From: CAYOPZ01 sp964406005
GTDB taxonomy: Bacteria > Bacteroidota > Bacteroidia > Bacteroidales > SM23-62
Direction of reading: 5' to 3'
NCBI GenBank assembly: GCA_964406005.1
Contig: CAYOPZ010000040.1
Location: forward strand, 1 to 29,065
Length of the DNA stretch: 29,065 bases
Each line of letters opens with the position of its first letter. Position 1 is the first letter of the stretch. Below, one piece after another: positions 1 through 9,300 of this stretch. The translations under genes and the position numbers were made by a program. The notes below the pieces were generated by a model, which saw only the letters and a list, made by a program, of their open reading frames with translations, was not told the DNA's origin and searched no databases.

Positions 1-111
1 GGGAACGGTAATCCAGTCTGCATTCCATTGATTTCCTGGTTGGTTATTTCCAAACTGGGCAGAAACAGTTAAAGAGATTATAAGAGAAAAGAATATTGAA
101 ATAGTTCTCAT
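1..111 (-). CDS. N-terminus of an exported protein, possibly a glycoside hydrolase (cut by window edge)
   Basis: Only 37 codons are present, reading leftward off the window. They start with a clear signal peptide, MRTISIFFSLIISLTVSAQ, with a likely cut after Ala in VSA-Q. The mature start contains NQWNADWITVP. A W-x-A-x-WI-x-x-P opening resembles the N-terminus of many bacterial alpha-L-rhamnosidases (GH78), but this is a weak clue from a few residues. The gene lies in the same orientation as the SusC/SusD pair, downstream of their terminator, so it may belong to the same polysaccharide-use locus under a separate promoter. I am fairly sure that it is a real exported protein, and not sure of the family. 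Confidence 0.7.
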   Translation of the reverse strand, partial: MRTISIFFSLIISLTVSAQFGNNQPGNQWNADWITVP

Positions 112-290
112 GGTTTTGAATGTTTTGATTTATACTTTATATCCCATTTCCCCATAATATTACTCATTTTCTCAGAAGTAGCCATGAGTGTTGAAAAATC
201 TTTTGTTAAAAGCAGATTGCCTGGCCCGAATGAATCACCGCATCGGCCGGATTAATGAATAACACTCTGTTCCGCTCAACCAATACCCTT
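112..290. other. Intergenic region upstream of the exported protein gene
   Basis: This 179-nt stretch separates the terminator after the SusD gene from the start at 111. Read on the minus strand it holds a 25-codon open frame (185 down to 108) whose stop overlaps the downstream ATG as ATGA. It is AT-rich close to the start codon, as usual in Bacteroidota. No convincing TTTG/TAnnTTTG promoter pair was found by eye. Confidence 0.4.
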
Positions 291-330
291 AAAAAAGAAA
301 TTGCATGCAGGTATACCTGCATGCAATTTC
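291..330 (-). terminator. Intrinsic terminator after the SusC/SusD operon (perfect 34-nt palindrome)
   Basis: Positions 297-330 form a perfect 34-nt inverted repeat centred on GTATAC at 311-316. As RNA it gives a 15-bp stem (arm GAAATTGCATGCAGG) with a TATA loop. On the minus strand the stem is followed directly by six T (the complement of 291-296), the normal layout of a rho-independent terminator. It begins 27 nt after the SusD stop codon. The plus-strand side lacks a T-run, so termination is expected only for leftward transcripts. Confidence 0.9.
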
Positions 331-356
331 CTGAATAATTTGAATCCGGTTTACCT

Positions 357-2126
357 CTACCAACCGCTGTTTTGCGGGAAATCTGCCTCTGTATTCAATT
401 CTATCGTGGTCTGAGGTATAGGCCACAGATCAAACGGTATGGTTAGGTCATACTGTGCATAATCAGCTATGAACATAGCGTGATCATACAAACGCTGCTT
501 CCATACCGCCGGTTCCATACGTAGCAAAGTAAACCATCTGCCTTCTTCAAATAACAATTCGCGAAGGCGTTCGTCCAGAACGGCATCAATATCAACAGTT
601 CCGGCCGTGTACATATTCGTGCATTGTGCACGGGTACGAACCGTATTGAGGTCTGCCGCTGCACTGGTATTATCGCCACTTCTGAGATATGCTTCAGCTC
701 TCAGCAGGTAGGATTCCGCCGAACGGATACCATAGGCATCATGTGCCGAGGAAAAATGCATATTATCAGTACTCCTGTACTGCCATTCATCCAATGGATG
801 CATTTTCGAGAAAATCGGGCTGTACTTTGAAATTACATTCGGATTCTGATCAAGCATATTCAACGGCACCTTTGTTCCGAACATGCTGTGGTTTGCATCG
901 GTACATTCATACAAACTACGGACCGTAACATCCTCGTCATAACGCAGGTCAGTGGGATCCGTCCAGACATCGTAATTTGCATAGGCTGTCGGCATGGCCT
1001 GGCTGATACCGAATCCTCCGAGGTATGCCGGGAAGGCAGCCGTATTGTATGGCGGATTAATCGCTTTCCACGGACCTGCAGCAGATCCAGGTTCACTAAA
1101 TCCAGCTGCCCAGTTGAGGTCCCTCAAAGCCGGACCGAACATCCAGCCTCCGTTGCTCGACTGTCCCCCTGTTTCATCGGACTGTTCATAGGTAGGGGTT
1201 TGCAATACCCATACAGCTTCAGTATTGGAGGCGTCATCATAATCCCCGGGATAGAACAGATCACCGTATACATTCCCGTTCGGCAGGTATGTTGCCACTC
1301 CCCTGTTTGAGGACGCATCGGCCGGGTTCGCACGTACTCCGAATCTTGCCGTCATCAGGGGATGGAGATTAATGGTTGCCGTAGCATAAGTAATGGCACT
1401 TGTATAGTTGGCATTATCTCCGGATTCAACACCCATTGCAAGATAAGCCTCGGCCAGCATATTTGCTGCGGCTCCTTTTCCCACACGTCCGATTTCTGAC
1501 GGATAATTAGGCAGATTATTATATGCGTATAATAAATCATCTATCGCCTGCTGGTAGGTTTGCGTCCGTGTAGTACGCTGATAATCCAGTTTCAGTTCTT
1601 CACTGAATTCTGTAACTATCGGCACTCCGCCATAAAGCTCTCCCAAACGCAGGTAGGCCAAACCCCTGAAAAAGCTGGCTTCAGCCACTACCGCCAATCT
1701 CTCAGTTTCGCTTTCCCACGAAATACCCTCAACTTCCGTCCCGAGCATAGTAAGATTTGCATAACTGTTAAGTTCATACATCTGATTCCATATTTGTTCC
1801 ACCCAGTTGGAAGTTGAACTCCATGTACTGAAATTAGAGTAACCTGTCTGATTATGCCAGTACGGATAGTCCAGTGCATCGGTTCCGAAAGACTTGAACA
1901 TCATTGGATTAAGTCCGAAAAAGGGAGCACTGGCGTAATAAGTATACATCCTGTAGTAACACATGGTCAGTTGAGCTTCAACCTGACTGCTTTTTTCAAA
2001 GGCATTGACCAGTGTATAAATTGATTTAGGATTTTCTTCCAGAAACTTATTGTCGTCTATGCAGCTAGTGACAGATAAGATCACTAAACCTACAAACAAA
2101 ACGGATATAAATCTAATTGTCTTCAT
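357..2126 (-). CDS. SusD/RagB-family nutrient-binding outer-membrane lipoprotein
   Basis: 589 residues, a normal size for SusD-like proteins. These are surface lipoproteins that bind a glycan or peptide and form a lid on their partner SusC channel. The N-terminus is a lipoprotein signal, MKTIRFISVLFVGLVILSVT followed by the lipobox VTSC, with Cys22 as the lipidation site. Next comes a short D/E/N-rich linker, IDDNKFLEENP, typical of the family. The middle has the TPR-like helical segments of RagB/SusD (for example ASFFRGLAYLRLGELYGG and AESYLLRAEAYLRSGD). The C-terminus has ERLRELLFEEGRWFTLLRM and the usual IPQTTIELN stretch before the end. It lies 13 nt downstream of the SusC gene and before a strong terminator, so the two are co-transcribed. 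The substrate cannot be read from the sequence. Confidence 0.95.
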   Translation of the reverse strand: MKTIRFISVLFVGLVILSVTSCIDDNKFLEENPKSIYTLVNAFEKSSQVEAQLTMCYYRMYTYYASAPFFGLNPMMFKSFGTDALDYPYWHNQTGYSNFSTWSSTSNWVEQIWNQMYELNSYANLTMLGTEVEGISWESETERLAVVAEASFFRGLAYLRLGELYGGVPIVTEFSEELKLDYQRTTRTQTYQQAIDDLLYAYNNLPNYPSEIGRVGKGAAANMLAEAYLAMGVESGDNANYTSAITYATATINLHPLMTARFGVRANPADASSNRGVATYLPNGNVYGDLFYPGDYDDASNTEAVWVLQTPTYEQSDETGGQSSNGGWMFGPALRDLNWAAGFSEPGSAAGPWKAINPPYNTAAFPAYLGGFGISQAMPTAYANYDVWTDPTDLRYDEDVTVRSLYECTDANHSMFGTKVPLNMLDQNPNVISKYSPIFSKMHPLDEWQYRSTDNMHFSSAHDAYGIRSAESYLLRAEAYLRSGDNTSAAADLNTVRTRAQCTNMYTAGTVDIDAVLDERLRELLFEEGRWFTLLRMEPAVWKQRLYDHAMFIADYAQYDLTIPFDLWPIPQTTIELNTEADFPQNSGW

Positions 2127-2139
2127 GATTTCACAGATT

Positions 2140-5100
2140 TTAGAATTGTAAGTTTATACCGAACTTGAAGTTTCTCGGAAGCTGTGCTCTTTGGAAACTT
2201 CGTATCTCAGGATCGCTTCCTTCCCATTCCGGCGCCCAGAAGAAGAGATTAGAAATTGCCGCATAGAGCTTAAGTCCGTTCAGACCAACTTTACCCACCA
2301 TATTTCTATCGAATGTGTACGATAAGTTAACATCCTGAAGACGAATAAACGTAATCGACTGAAGTGCAAGAAACTTATTATCGAAATAATCCCATCTCGG
2401 GTATTCGCTACTTAGGTTTGTTGGTGTCCAGAAAGGATGATCCAGGGTATTGTGATAGAAGAACTGGTCAGCAGTGCGATAAGCACTTTCATTTCGAGCC
2501 AGGCCGTATTCACCGCCACCAAAAACACTGTTAACTAAAATAAACAGCTCAAAATTATTATAGGTGATCGTATTTGTCATACTCGCCCGGAAATTCTCCT
2601 TGGTGTAACCCAGTATCTCCCGGTCGTCTGCCGTTAACTGATTATCACCGTTCAAATCGGCATATTTTGCATCACCCGGAAGTGCTACAACATTTGACAG
2701 GTAATTTTCCTCACCTGCCTGAACAATTCCATCCCATTTATAACCATAAATTGCACCTAAGGATTTGCCAAGGAACAGGCTTCTGGTAATGTCATCCTGT
2801 CCGTCACCATAAAGTTCGACCAGTTCATTGCGGTTCAAGGAGAAGAATACTCCAGTACTCCAGCTAAATTCATTGGTATTGATATTATTGCTTGTCAGGT
2901 CGGCTTCAATACCCCAGTTGTCAACTTCCCCCAATGTTGCAAGTTGAGATCCCAGGCCTGATCCCATCACAGGAATGTTTCTGGTGAATATCTGATCTGT
3001 CGTTTTTGAATTATACATATCGAGATCAAGATGCAAACGATTGAATAAATCGGCTTCAAACCCGTAATTGAATGAAGCAGTTGCTTCCCAGCCAAGATCA
3101 ATATTCCCCAAAGCAGTAATCCTTTGTCCGTATACCACCTGGTTATCGAGATAATAGACCTGTCCGCCACCCAGTCCCTGGGCTATTGTTGACAATGTAC
3201 TATACGGAGCCAATGATTGATTCCCGTTTTCGCCCCATGAAACCTTAAGTTTCAGGTTGTCAATAAAACCGAGACTCGACATGAAACCCTCGTTGGATAT
3301 TGTCCATGCACCTCCGATTGCCGGGAATGTACCCCATTTTTTATTGGCACCGAACACCGATGAACCATCACGGCGCACCAGAGCATTCAGGTGATATGTG
3401 TTTCTGAATGAGTAATTCAATCGGGCCAGATATCCGATGTCATTGTGAAGTGTGTAATTATACCTGTCTGCCGTTTGTACTTCAGCATTCGGAAGGCCAT
3501 ACACACCCAATGTAGTATTGCCGATACCGGTAAAATTGGAACCGGAAACCTGATAATTCTCGGATTTGGTGGAGTTTCTCGTATATACCAGTGAAGCATT
3601 TATATAATGACCGGCAATCTGCTTGTTATATGTCAGGATATTATCCAGAACCCACGCAACATTGGTACTGTTGGAAAGATTACCTCCTGCATTTATCAGT
3701 TGCAGGTCAAAAACTTCCGTAGTATAACCACTGTCACTAAGTGACAGATCGGGGAAGTTTGTTTCGTGCGTAAAATTCCTTGATTCACTTGAACGAATGG
3801 TATAAGATCCGGTAATTTTAAAGCTTAAACCACTGACGTAAGGGACATTGATATCAAGGTAACCTCCCAGAATACTCGTTTTCTGGTCCTGTTCCCTGTC
3901 AATGCCGTGGTAGGTATCCCACAGGGGATGCACCGCTTGGGGTTCATGACCGTCCACGAACTTTCTCATGTTGCCATTAAGGAGTTCAGGTTCAGTCCAC
4001 TGAGACAAGGTTATTGCTTGGCCATATGAAGGAGAAACACCTTCATATGTATTGAAAGCATAAGTAGCATTGGCGCCTATGTCGATATAATCATTGACAA
4101 TGGTGTTTAATTTTGCAGAAAACGTATTTCTTGAATAATCGTCCCCGTAATAGATTCCTGCCTGATCCAGATGTCCGGCCGACAGGTAATAATTGGAGTT
4201 ATCGGTCGCACCTGAGAAACTCAGGTTATAATTCTGCAATACACCGGTACGAGAGATCACATCTAACCAATCAGTTGTTTCTCCTGCCAAGTAATTTGCA
4301 TATGCCAAAGGATACATCCACGCAGAAGGATCAGCGTCAGGAGGCAAACCGGAGCGATAATTCATAAGCTCAATATAGCCTTGAGGACTTCTAACCTTTG
4401 GTTCGTATCCTGGTGTGGATAACGTCACATACGACCTGAAGTCGAATACCGGTTTACCCTGTTTACCGCTTTTCGTGGTGATCATTATAACACCGTTTGC
4501 AGCTTTTGAACCGTATGCGGCCAGTGTAGTTGCATCCTTCAATACAGAGAGGCTCTCAATACTGTTTGGATCGAGGTCATTAAGCCTGCCATTGTAAATG
4601 ACTCCATCAACAACCAGGAGAGGATCGTTGGCTCCGCCGAAGATGGATCTTTGTCCTCGAACCATAATATCAGGTTCATCACCTGCTTCACCGGATTGAG
4701 ACAGAGTAACACCTGTTGTAGTACCCCGCAACAGGTTCATAACATTGGTTGTGTTGCTTAAGGCCTCAGGTGCATCTTCCACATCAACGGTGGTTACCGA
4801 TCCGGTAAAGTTCCGTCGTGTCGTAGTACCATATCCAACAACGATTATGTCCTCCAGTTCTTCAACACTTGGTTCTAATGATACGTTTATAACAGTCTGA
4901 TTTCCAACCTGGACCTCCATCGAAGTATATCCAACAAAAGTAAACTCCAGGACAGCATCCGGACCAGGAACCTCAATTCTATAACTGCCATCAACATCTG
5001 TCATTGCACCCGTAGTAGTACCTTGAATAAGTACATAAACACCGGGCAACGGTGCATTGTTTTCATCAGTCACAGTTCCGGTGATGACGTTCTGCTTGAC

Positions 5101-5268
5101 AAGCGATGCAGGCTCAACATTGGCCATCAGTGTTTTTTGTGAAAAAACCGAAGCATTAAGCGTCAAGGCAAAAATGCTGGTTAGGAAAATAATGGTTTTC
5201 ATGGCCAGCACGATTTTTAATTTTTTCTTCCAGAAATGGAAGAAAATGGACAATTCATTTTTCTCCAT
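2140..5268 (-). CDS. SusC/RagA-family TonB-linked outer-membrane transporter
   Basis: 1042 residues, a typical SusC length. The protein imports oligosaccharides or other large nutrients across the outer membrane using TonB energy. The long N-region followed by MKTIIFLTSIFALTLNASVFSQ is the normal SusC-type signal peptide, which supports the distal start. A CarboxypepD_reg-like domain follows (about residues 60-135, ITGTVTDENNAPLPGVYVLI to VINVSLEP). Then come the TonB-box region DIIVVGYG (about 141-148), a plug domain with RGQRSIFG, PLLVVDGV and SIESLSVLKDATTLAAYGSK, and a long beta-barrel ending in the aromatic FKFGINLQF. No secretin/STN domain precedes the carboxypeptidase-like domain, so signalling through an anti-sigma factor is unlikely. 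The SusD partner follows at 13 nt. No clear promoter was found in the upstream stretch. Confidence 0.96.
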   Translation of the reverse strand: MEKNELSIFFHFWKKKLKIVLAMKTIIFLTSIFALTLNASVFSQKTLMANVEPASLVKQNVITGTVTDENNAPLPGVYVLIQGTTTGAMTDVDGSYRIEVPGPDAVLEFTFVGYTSMEVQVGNQTVINVSLEPSVEELEDIIVVGYGTTTRRNFTGSVTTVDVEDAPEALSNTTNVMNLLRGTTTGVTLSQSGEAGDEPDIMVRGQRSIFGGANDPLLVVDGVIYNGRLNDLDPNSIESLSVLKDATTLAAYGSKAANGVIMITTKSGKQGKPVFDFRSYVTLSTPGYEPKVRSPQGYIELMNYRSGLPPDADPSAWMYPLAYANYLAGETTDWLDVISRTGVLQNYNLSFSGATDNSNYYLSAGHLDQAGIYYGDDYSRNTFSAKLNTIVNDYIDIGANATYAFNTYEGVSPSYGQAITLSQWTEPELLNGNMRKFVDGHEPQAVHPLWDTYHGIDREQDQKTSILGGYLDINVPYVSGLSFKITGSYTIRSSESRNFTHETNFPDLSLSDSGYTTEVFDLQLINAGGNLSNSTNVAWVLDNILTYNKQIAGHYINASLVYTRNSTKSENYQVSGSNFTGIGNTTLGVYGLPNAEVQTADRYNYTLHNDIGYLARLNYSFRNTYHLNALVRRDGSSVFGANKKWGTFPAIGGAWTISNEGFMSSLGFIDNLKLKVSWGENGNQSLAPYSTLSTIAQGLGGGQVYYLDNQVVYGQRITALGNIDLGWEATASFNYGFEADLFNRLHLDLDMYNSKTTDQIFTRNIPVMGSGLGSQLATLGEVDNWGIEADLTSNNINTNEFSWSTGVFFSLNRNELVELYGDGQDDITRSLFLGKSLGAIYGYKWDGIVQAGEENYLSNVVALPGDAKYADLNGDNQLTADDREILGYTKENFRASMTNTITYNNFELFILVNSVFGGGEYGLARNESAYRTADQFFYHNTLDHPFWTPTNLSSEYPRWDYFDNKFLALQSITFIRLQDVNLSYTFDRNMVGKVGLNGLKLYAAISNLFFWAPEWEGSDPEIRSFQRAQLPRNFKFGINLQF

Positions 5269-6009
5269 GTTTTTTGTGTTAGTGTTTGACGAATGGCCAG
5301 CAGATTCCGCAAGAAGATACTGACCTTTTTAATCTTTAATTATTTAAGAATGCCTGATTTCCGTTTTCTAAGTAGCAATTTGTCAGGGGAAATTCATTTT
5401 TTTCATAGTAGTTAGTATTTGGGTTAATTAATCAAGGTTTTATATTGGTAGTTTGTTGTATGTTTCCCATATAATTAACCGGGGCTATGGACCGTACCCT
5501 CCTTCCAGCATTACTGAAAGCTCTTCCAACGTTTTGCCACTTATCATCCACTCCCCGACTTTCCATGAAATATCCAAAACCTGATTAAAAGGTTGATTAC
5601 TCCAACAAATGTAAAAGGTACAGTGTTTAAATCCAAATATTTTTTTATAAAATAATATCGTATCTAACATTGCACTAAGGAGAGCTTTAACTGATTAAGT
5701 TGAAGTTCATCCTGTAAAGGCATATTATATTATCTGCCTCCTATATTTTCATATGTGTCTTCCTCTGATGGTTTGGTCTGTGATTTTTATTCGTATTCTG
5801 ATTGATTTCCGTAGTTTTAAATACAGATCCAATTCTTCCTCCAAAAGTCTGTAAATCAGGATCAATGTCCTTCTCCGGGGGGCTGTAATTCCTGACATTT
5901 TACTGGATTTACTTTTTATGTGTGTTCTGTTGAGGTTTTTATTCCGGCATGATAGGATCACTGTCGGGAGATAAAGTGCTGGCCTGATCCGATTGTTCTG
6001 ACAATGTTC
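5269..6009. other. Gene-poor, AT-rich intergenic stretch between the SusC gene and tRNA-Gln
   Basis: About 740 nt without a convincing gene. It must hold the susC leader and promoter (leftward), but I could not find a TTTG/TAnnTTTG pair at good spacing. A 61-codon minus-strand frame (5670 to 5485) has no recognisable features. A longer minus-strand frame (6162 to 5749) runs antisense through the tRNA and is spurious. No repeats or long hairpins were noticed. Confidence 0.5.
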
Positions 6010-6040
6010 TTTTTTAGTTCTTAAAAGATTTCTAAATTTG
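6010..6040 (+). promoter_or_regulatory. Promoter of tRNA-Gln (Bacteroidetes type)
   Basis: TAAATTTG at 6033-6040 matches the Bacteroidetes -7 consensus TAnnTTTG exactly. A -33 element TTTT (6010-6013, three of four matches to TTTG) lies 19 nt upstream. The predicted start of transcription, a few bases after 6040, is just ahead of the tRNA at 6051, as expected for a tRNA with a short leader. Confidence 0.6.
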
Positions 6041-6050
6041 CCTTCCCCTT

Positions 6051-6123
6051 TGACCCATGGTGTAATTGGCAACACGTCTGACTCTGGATCAGAAGAGTCC
6101 AGGTTCGATCCCTGGTGGGTCAA
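6051..6123 (+). tRNA. tRNA-Gln (anticodon CUG)
   Basis: A full cloverleaf can be drawn by hand. The acceptor stem is TGACCCA (6051-6057) with TGGGTCA (6116-6122) and discriminator A at 6123. The D arm is GTG/CAC (6060-6062 and 6073-6075). The anticodon stem is TCTGA/TCAGA (6077-6081 and 6089-6093) with loop CTCTGGA, giving anticodon CTG at 6084-6086, which reads Gln CAG. The T arm is CCAGG/CCTGG with loop TTCGATC. CCA is not encoded (ACA follows the stem). The gene stands alone, with no neighbouring tRNA in the window. Confidence 0.95.
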
Positions 6124-6346
6124 CAAACCGGCAGCATGATAACAGACGGGCCATTGCATCATTCGAGGAGCTTCAATTGAGTTTCACGACACAGGATTTT
6201 CACGAGCTTATAAAAAGAATATCAGAACAGAAGTGAATGTCCTTTTATTATTCTGAAAAATTAATTAATTTAATCGTTCTTAACAGTTGTTTTTTATTGT
6301 ATAAAGAACATTTAATTCTGATTTCTTTTATAAAAAGGATTAATTA
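6124..6346. other. Intergenic region upstream of the sensor kinase gene
   Basis: This 223-nt stretch is AT-rich toward its right end. A weak promoter candidate is TTG at 6287-6289 and TAATTCTG at 6313-6320 (one mismatch to TAnnTTTG), but the spacer is 23 nt, longer than the usual 19. No terminator hairpin with a T-run was seen after the tRNA, so read-through into the kinase gene is possible. Confidence 0.3.
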
Positions 6347-9300
6347 ATGTTGCCTTTTATGATGCGTAGAAAACATCGAATCAGGCTTACTCTCATATCT
6401 GCCATTATCATGTTGAGTTTCAATTGGGGCAGGACCCAGTATTCCCCCAAAATGAAATTTAACTATATTACCGATCAACAGGGATTGATGAGCAACCGGG
6501 TAATAGGTGTATTACGTGACAGCAAGGATTACCTGTGGATTGGTACAGAAATGGGATTAAATAAATATGACGGGAGTGAGCTCAAATCCTATTTCCCTGA
6601 TGATGACGATCCGAATTCGTTGAGTGCCAAGTGGGTTAAATTCATTATTGAGGACCGGAAGAACAGGATATGGATTGGAACTTCAGACGGCCTGAATTTA
6701 TATGATCCTGACACTGACTTATTTACAGTCTATAGAAATGATCCTGCAGATTCAACTTCAATTGCCGGTAATTGCCTTTTTACCGCCCTTATCGACAAAA
6801 ATGGGAGTTTTTGGTTTATAACAGGTGGGGGATGTTTGAACCGATGGGACCCGGAAAATGAAAATTTTGAACGATATCGGTATGATTCGTTCAATGAACC
6901 TATAGTGCCCCCAACCAATTTAATGGCTGAAGATTCAAAAGGAATAATATGGATACTTTCAAATACAAATAAAATATACCGGTTTAACCCGGAATCCCGG
7001 GAATTTTTATCCATTACCGACATTCATATTGAACTTGGGGATAACTTTAATAAGTGTTTGTATATCGATAAACAGGATAAGCTATGGATTGCTTCCTATG
7101 GTTTTGGTTTTTTTTCATACGATCCCGGGACGGGTGAAACACAAGAATATCCCTCAAACGGGGGAGGAAAGGGAACCAGTGCAAATACCATATGGAATAT
7201 TTTACCGGAAGATGACCGTTATCTGTTGCTTGCAGTAGACCATGGGGGCATAGACCGTTTTGATAAAGTTACGGAAACCTTTGAATATATTACCTCGACC
7301 AGTGGCAACCATGGATTGAATAACAACAGCATCTGGACACTTTATATTGACAAGGAGGGAATACTCTGGGTAACCACGGCCACCGGCGGGATTAATTATA
7401 ATAATCCCAAGCAAAATAAATTCAAACTATTCAGCCATATTGAAGGCCATCCCAACACGCTTTCCAATAATTCAGTCACTTCATTTTATGAAGATTCGGA
7501 AGGGATGATATGGATAGGTACGGATGGAGGCGGTGTAAATATTTTCAATCCCCGGACAGGTGATTTTAAGGTAATGAAAAACGATCCGTCTGATCCATAT
7601 AGCCTCAGCGGGGATTTTGTAATGGGCGTTCTGGAAGATGAGGATAAAGATATCTGGATCGGGACCTGGGCGAACGGTGTAAATAAATACGACAGAAGTA
7701 CGGGTAAGTTTACTCATTATATGCCAAAAGAAAACAGCACTACCAGTATATCCGGCCATGATATCTGGCATTTAAATTCAGACCGGCATGATAATATCTG
7801 GTGCGGTATTACGTCAGTAGGAGTTGATGTGATTGACAAAAATGGTGAAGTAATAAAAAGATTTTCAGCAAATGATAAATTTCCCGGCCTTGAATTCCTC
7901 AGACTGTTAACCAGGGATAAACAACAGGATATGTGGCTTTGCACCATTAACGGGTTGTACCGGTACGATGAACAGTTGGACAGCCTGGTTTACTATTCTG
8001 CGTTTAATGGTAAAGATGTGATTTCGTTTTATGAAGACAGCAAAGGTCAGTTGTGGGCCGGGACTTCATTACATGGATTATACTTATTTACCCGTGAAGG
8101 GGAAATAATTAAACAGTATGGTATTAAGCAGGGTTTGCCAAACAATACGATTCAGGCCATTGTTGAAGATGATCAGGGCCATTTGTGGGTTTCAACAAAC
8201 CAGGGCATAAGCAGGTTCAATCCTGAAACCGGGAAATTCAGGAATTATTCTGTCATAGACGGGCTGCAGGGCTATCAATTTACGGGGCATGCCTTTTTAA
8301 AATCAAGGTCAGGTGAAATTTATTTTGGCGGGAATTATGGCTTTAATTCGTTTCAACCCGGTGAAATTGTTGATAATGAGTATAAAGTACCGGTTTATAT
8401 TAATGATTTTCAGGTTTTCAACAAAACGGTTTCTTTTAATGACCCGGGATCGCCATTAACAAAACCCATCGGCGAAACCAGAGAAATAAGGTTGTCCTGG
8501 CGTCAATCGGTGTTTTCCTTTGGTTTTTCTTCCATAGACTACACATTCCCTGAAAATAACAGGTATAAGTATTTTATGGAAGGATTTGATATTGATACCA
8601 TCGAAACAAATGCCCAGCGCCGGTATGCTACTTATACGAACCTCGATCCGGGAACATATAATTTTCATGTATGGGCTTCAAATAATGACGGGATTTGGAG
8701 CCCTGAAGGGGCATCTGTTAAAATAGTTATCATCCCACCCTGGTATAAAACCCTGATTGCCCGGATTCTTTTTATTGTATTTGCAATTGCATTGATAATA
8801 AGTTTCTATCTATACAGGGTATCAAGTCTTAAAAGACAACAGATATATCTGGAGAAGCTGGTCAAGGAAAGGACAGAAGAACTTGAGAGTTTGAATGAAC
8901 AGTTGGTTGAAAAACAACAGTTAATCATAAAGCAGTCCGAAGAATTGAAGGAAAGCAATAATCAATTATCCCTGTTGAATGCAACGAAAGATAAACTCCT
9001 CTCCATAATCGGACATGATTTACGCAATCCGTTCAATGTCGTCATTGGATTTTCGGAGCTTCTTCTGGAACGGGCAAACGAACTTCCCAAGGAAACAATG
9101 CTGCAATATGCCGGGCATATTCATACAGCATCGAAAAAAGGGCAGGATTTACTGGAAAACCTGTTAAACTGGTCACGTGCACAAACAGGAAGACTTAAAT
9201 ATAATCCGGCACTCATTAATCTGGCACAGATTACTCAGGATACGGTCGCATTTGTTGAAGGAAGTGCACAAAAGAAAAAGATAACATTGCAACAGGAAAT

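Noticed and set aside
5485..5670. 61-codon minus-strand open frame in the gene-poor stretch
   Set aside because: No recognisable motif, signal peptide or promoter; a frame of this length is expected by chance.
6051..6123. tRNA-Gln as an integration (att) site
   Set aside because: No second copy of the tRNA 3' end and no integrase gene were found in the window.
5749..6162. 137-codon minus-strand open frame
   Set aside because: It runs antisense through the tRNA-Gln gene; THQGSNLDSSDPESD is the usual false translation of a tRNA complement, and the rest has no recognisable features.
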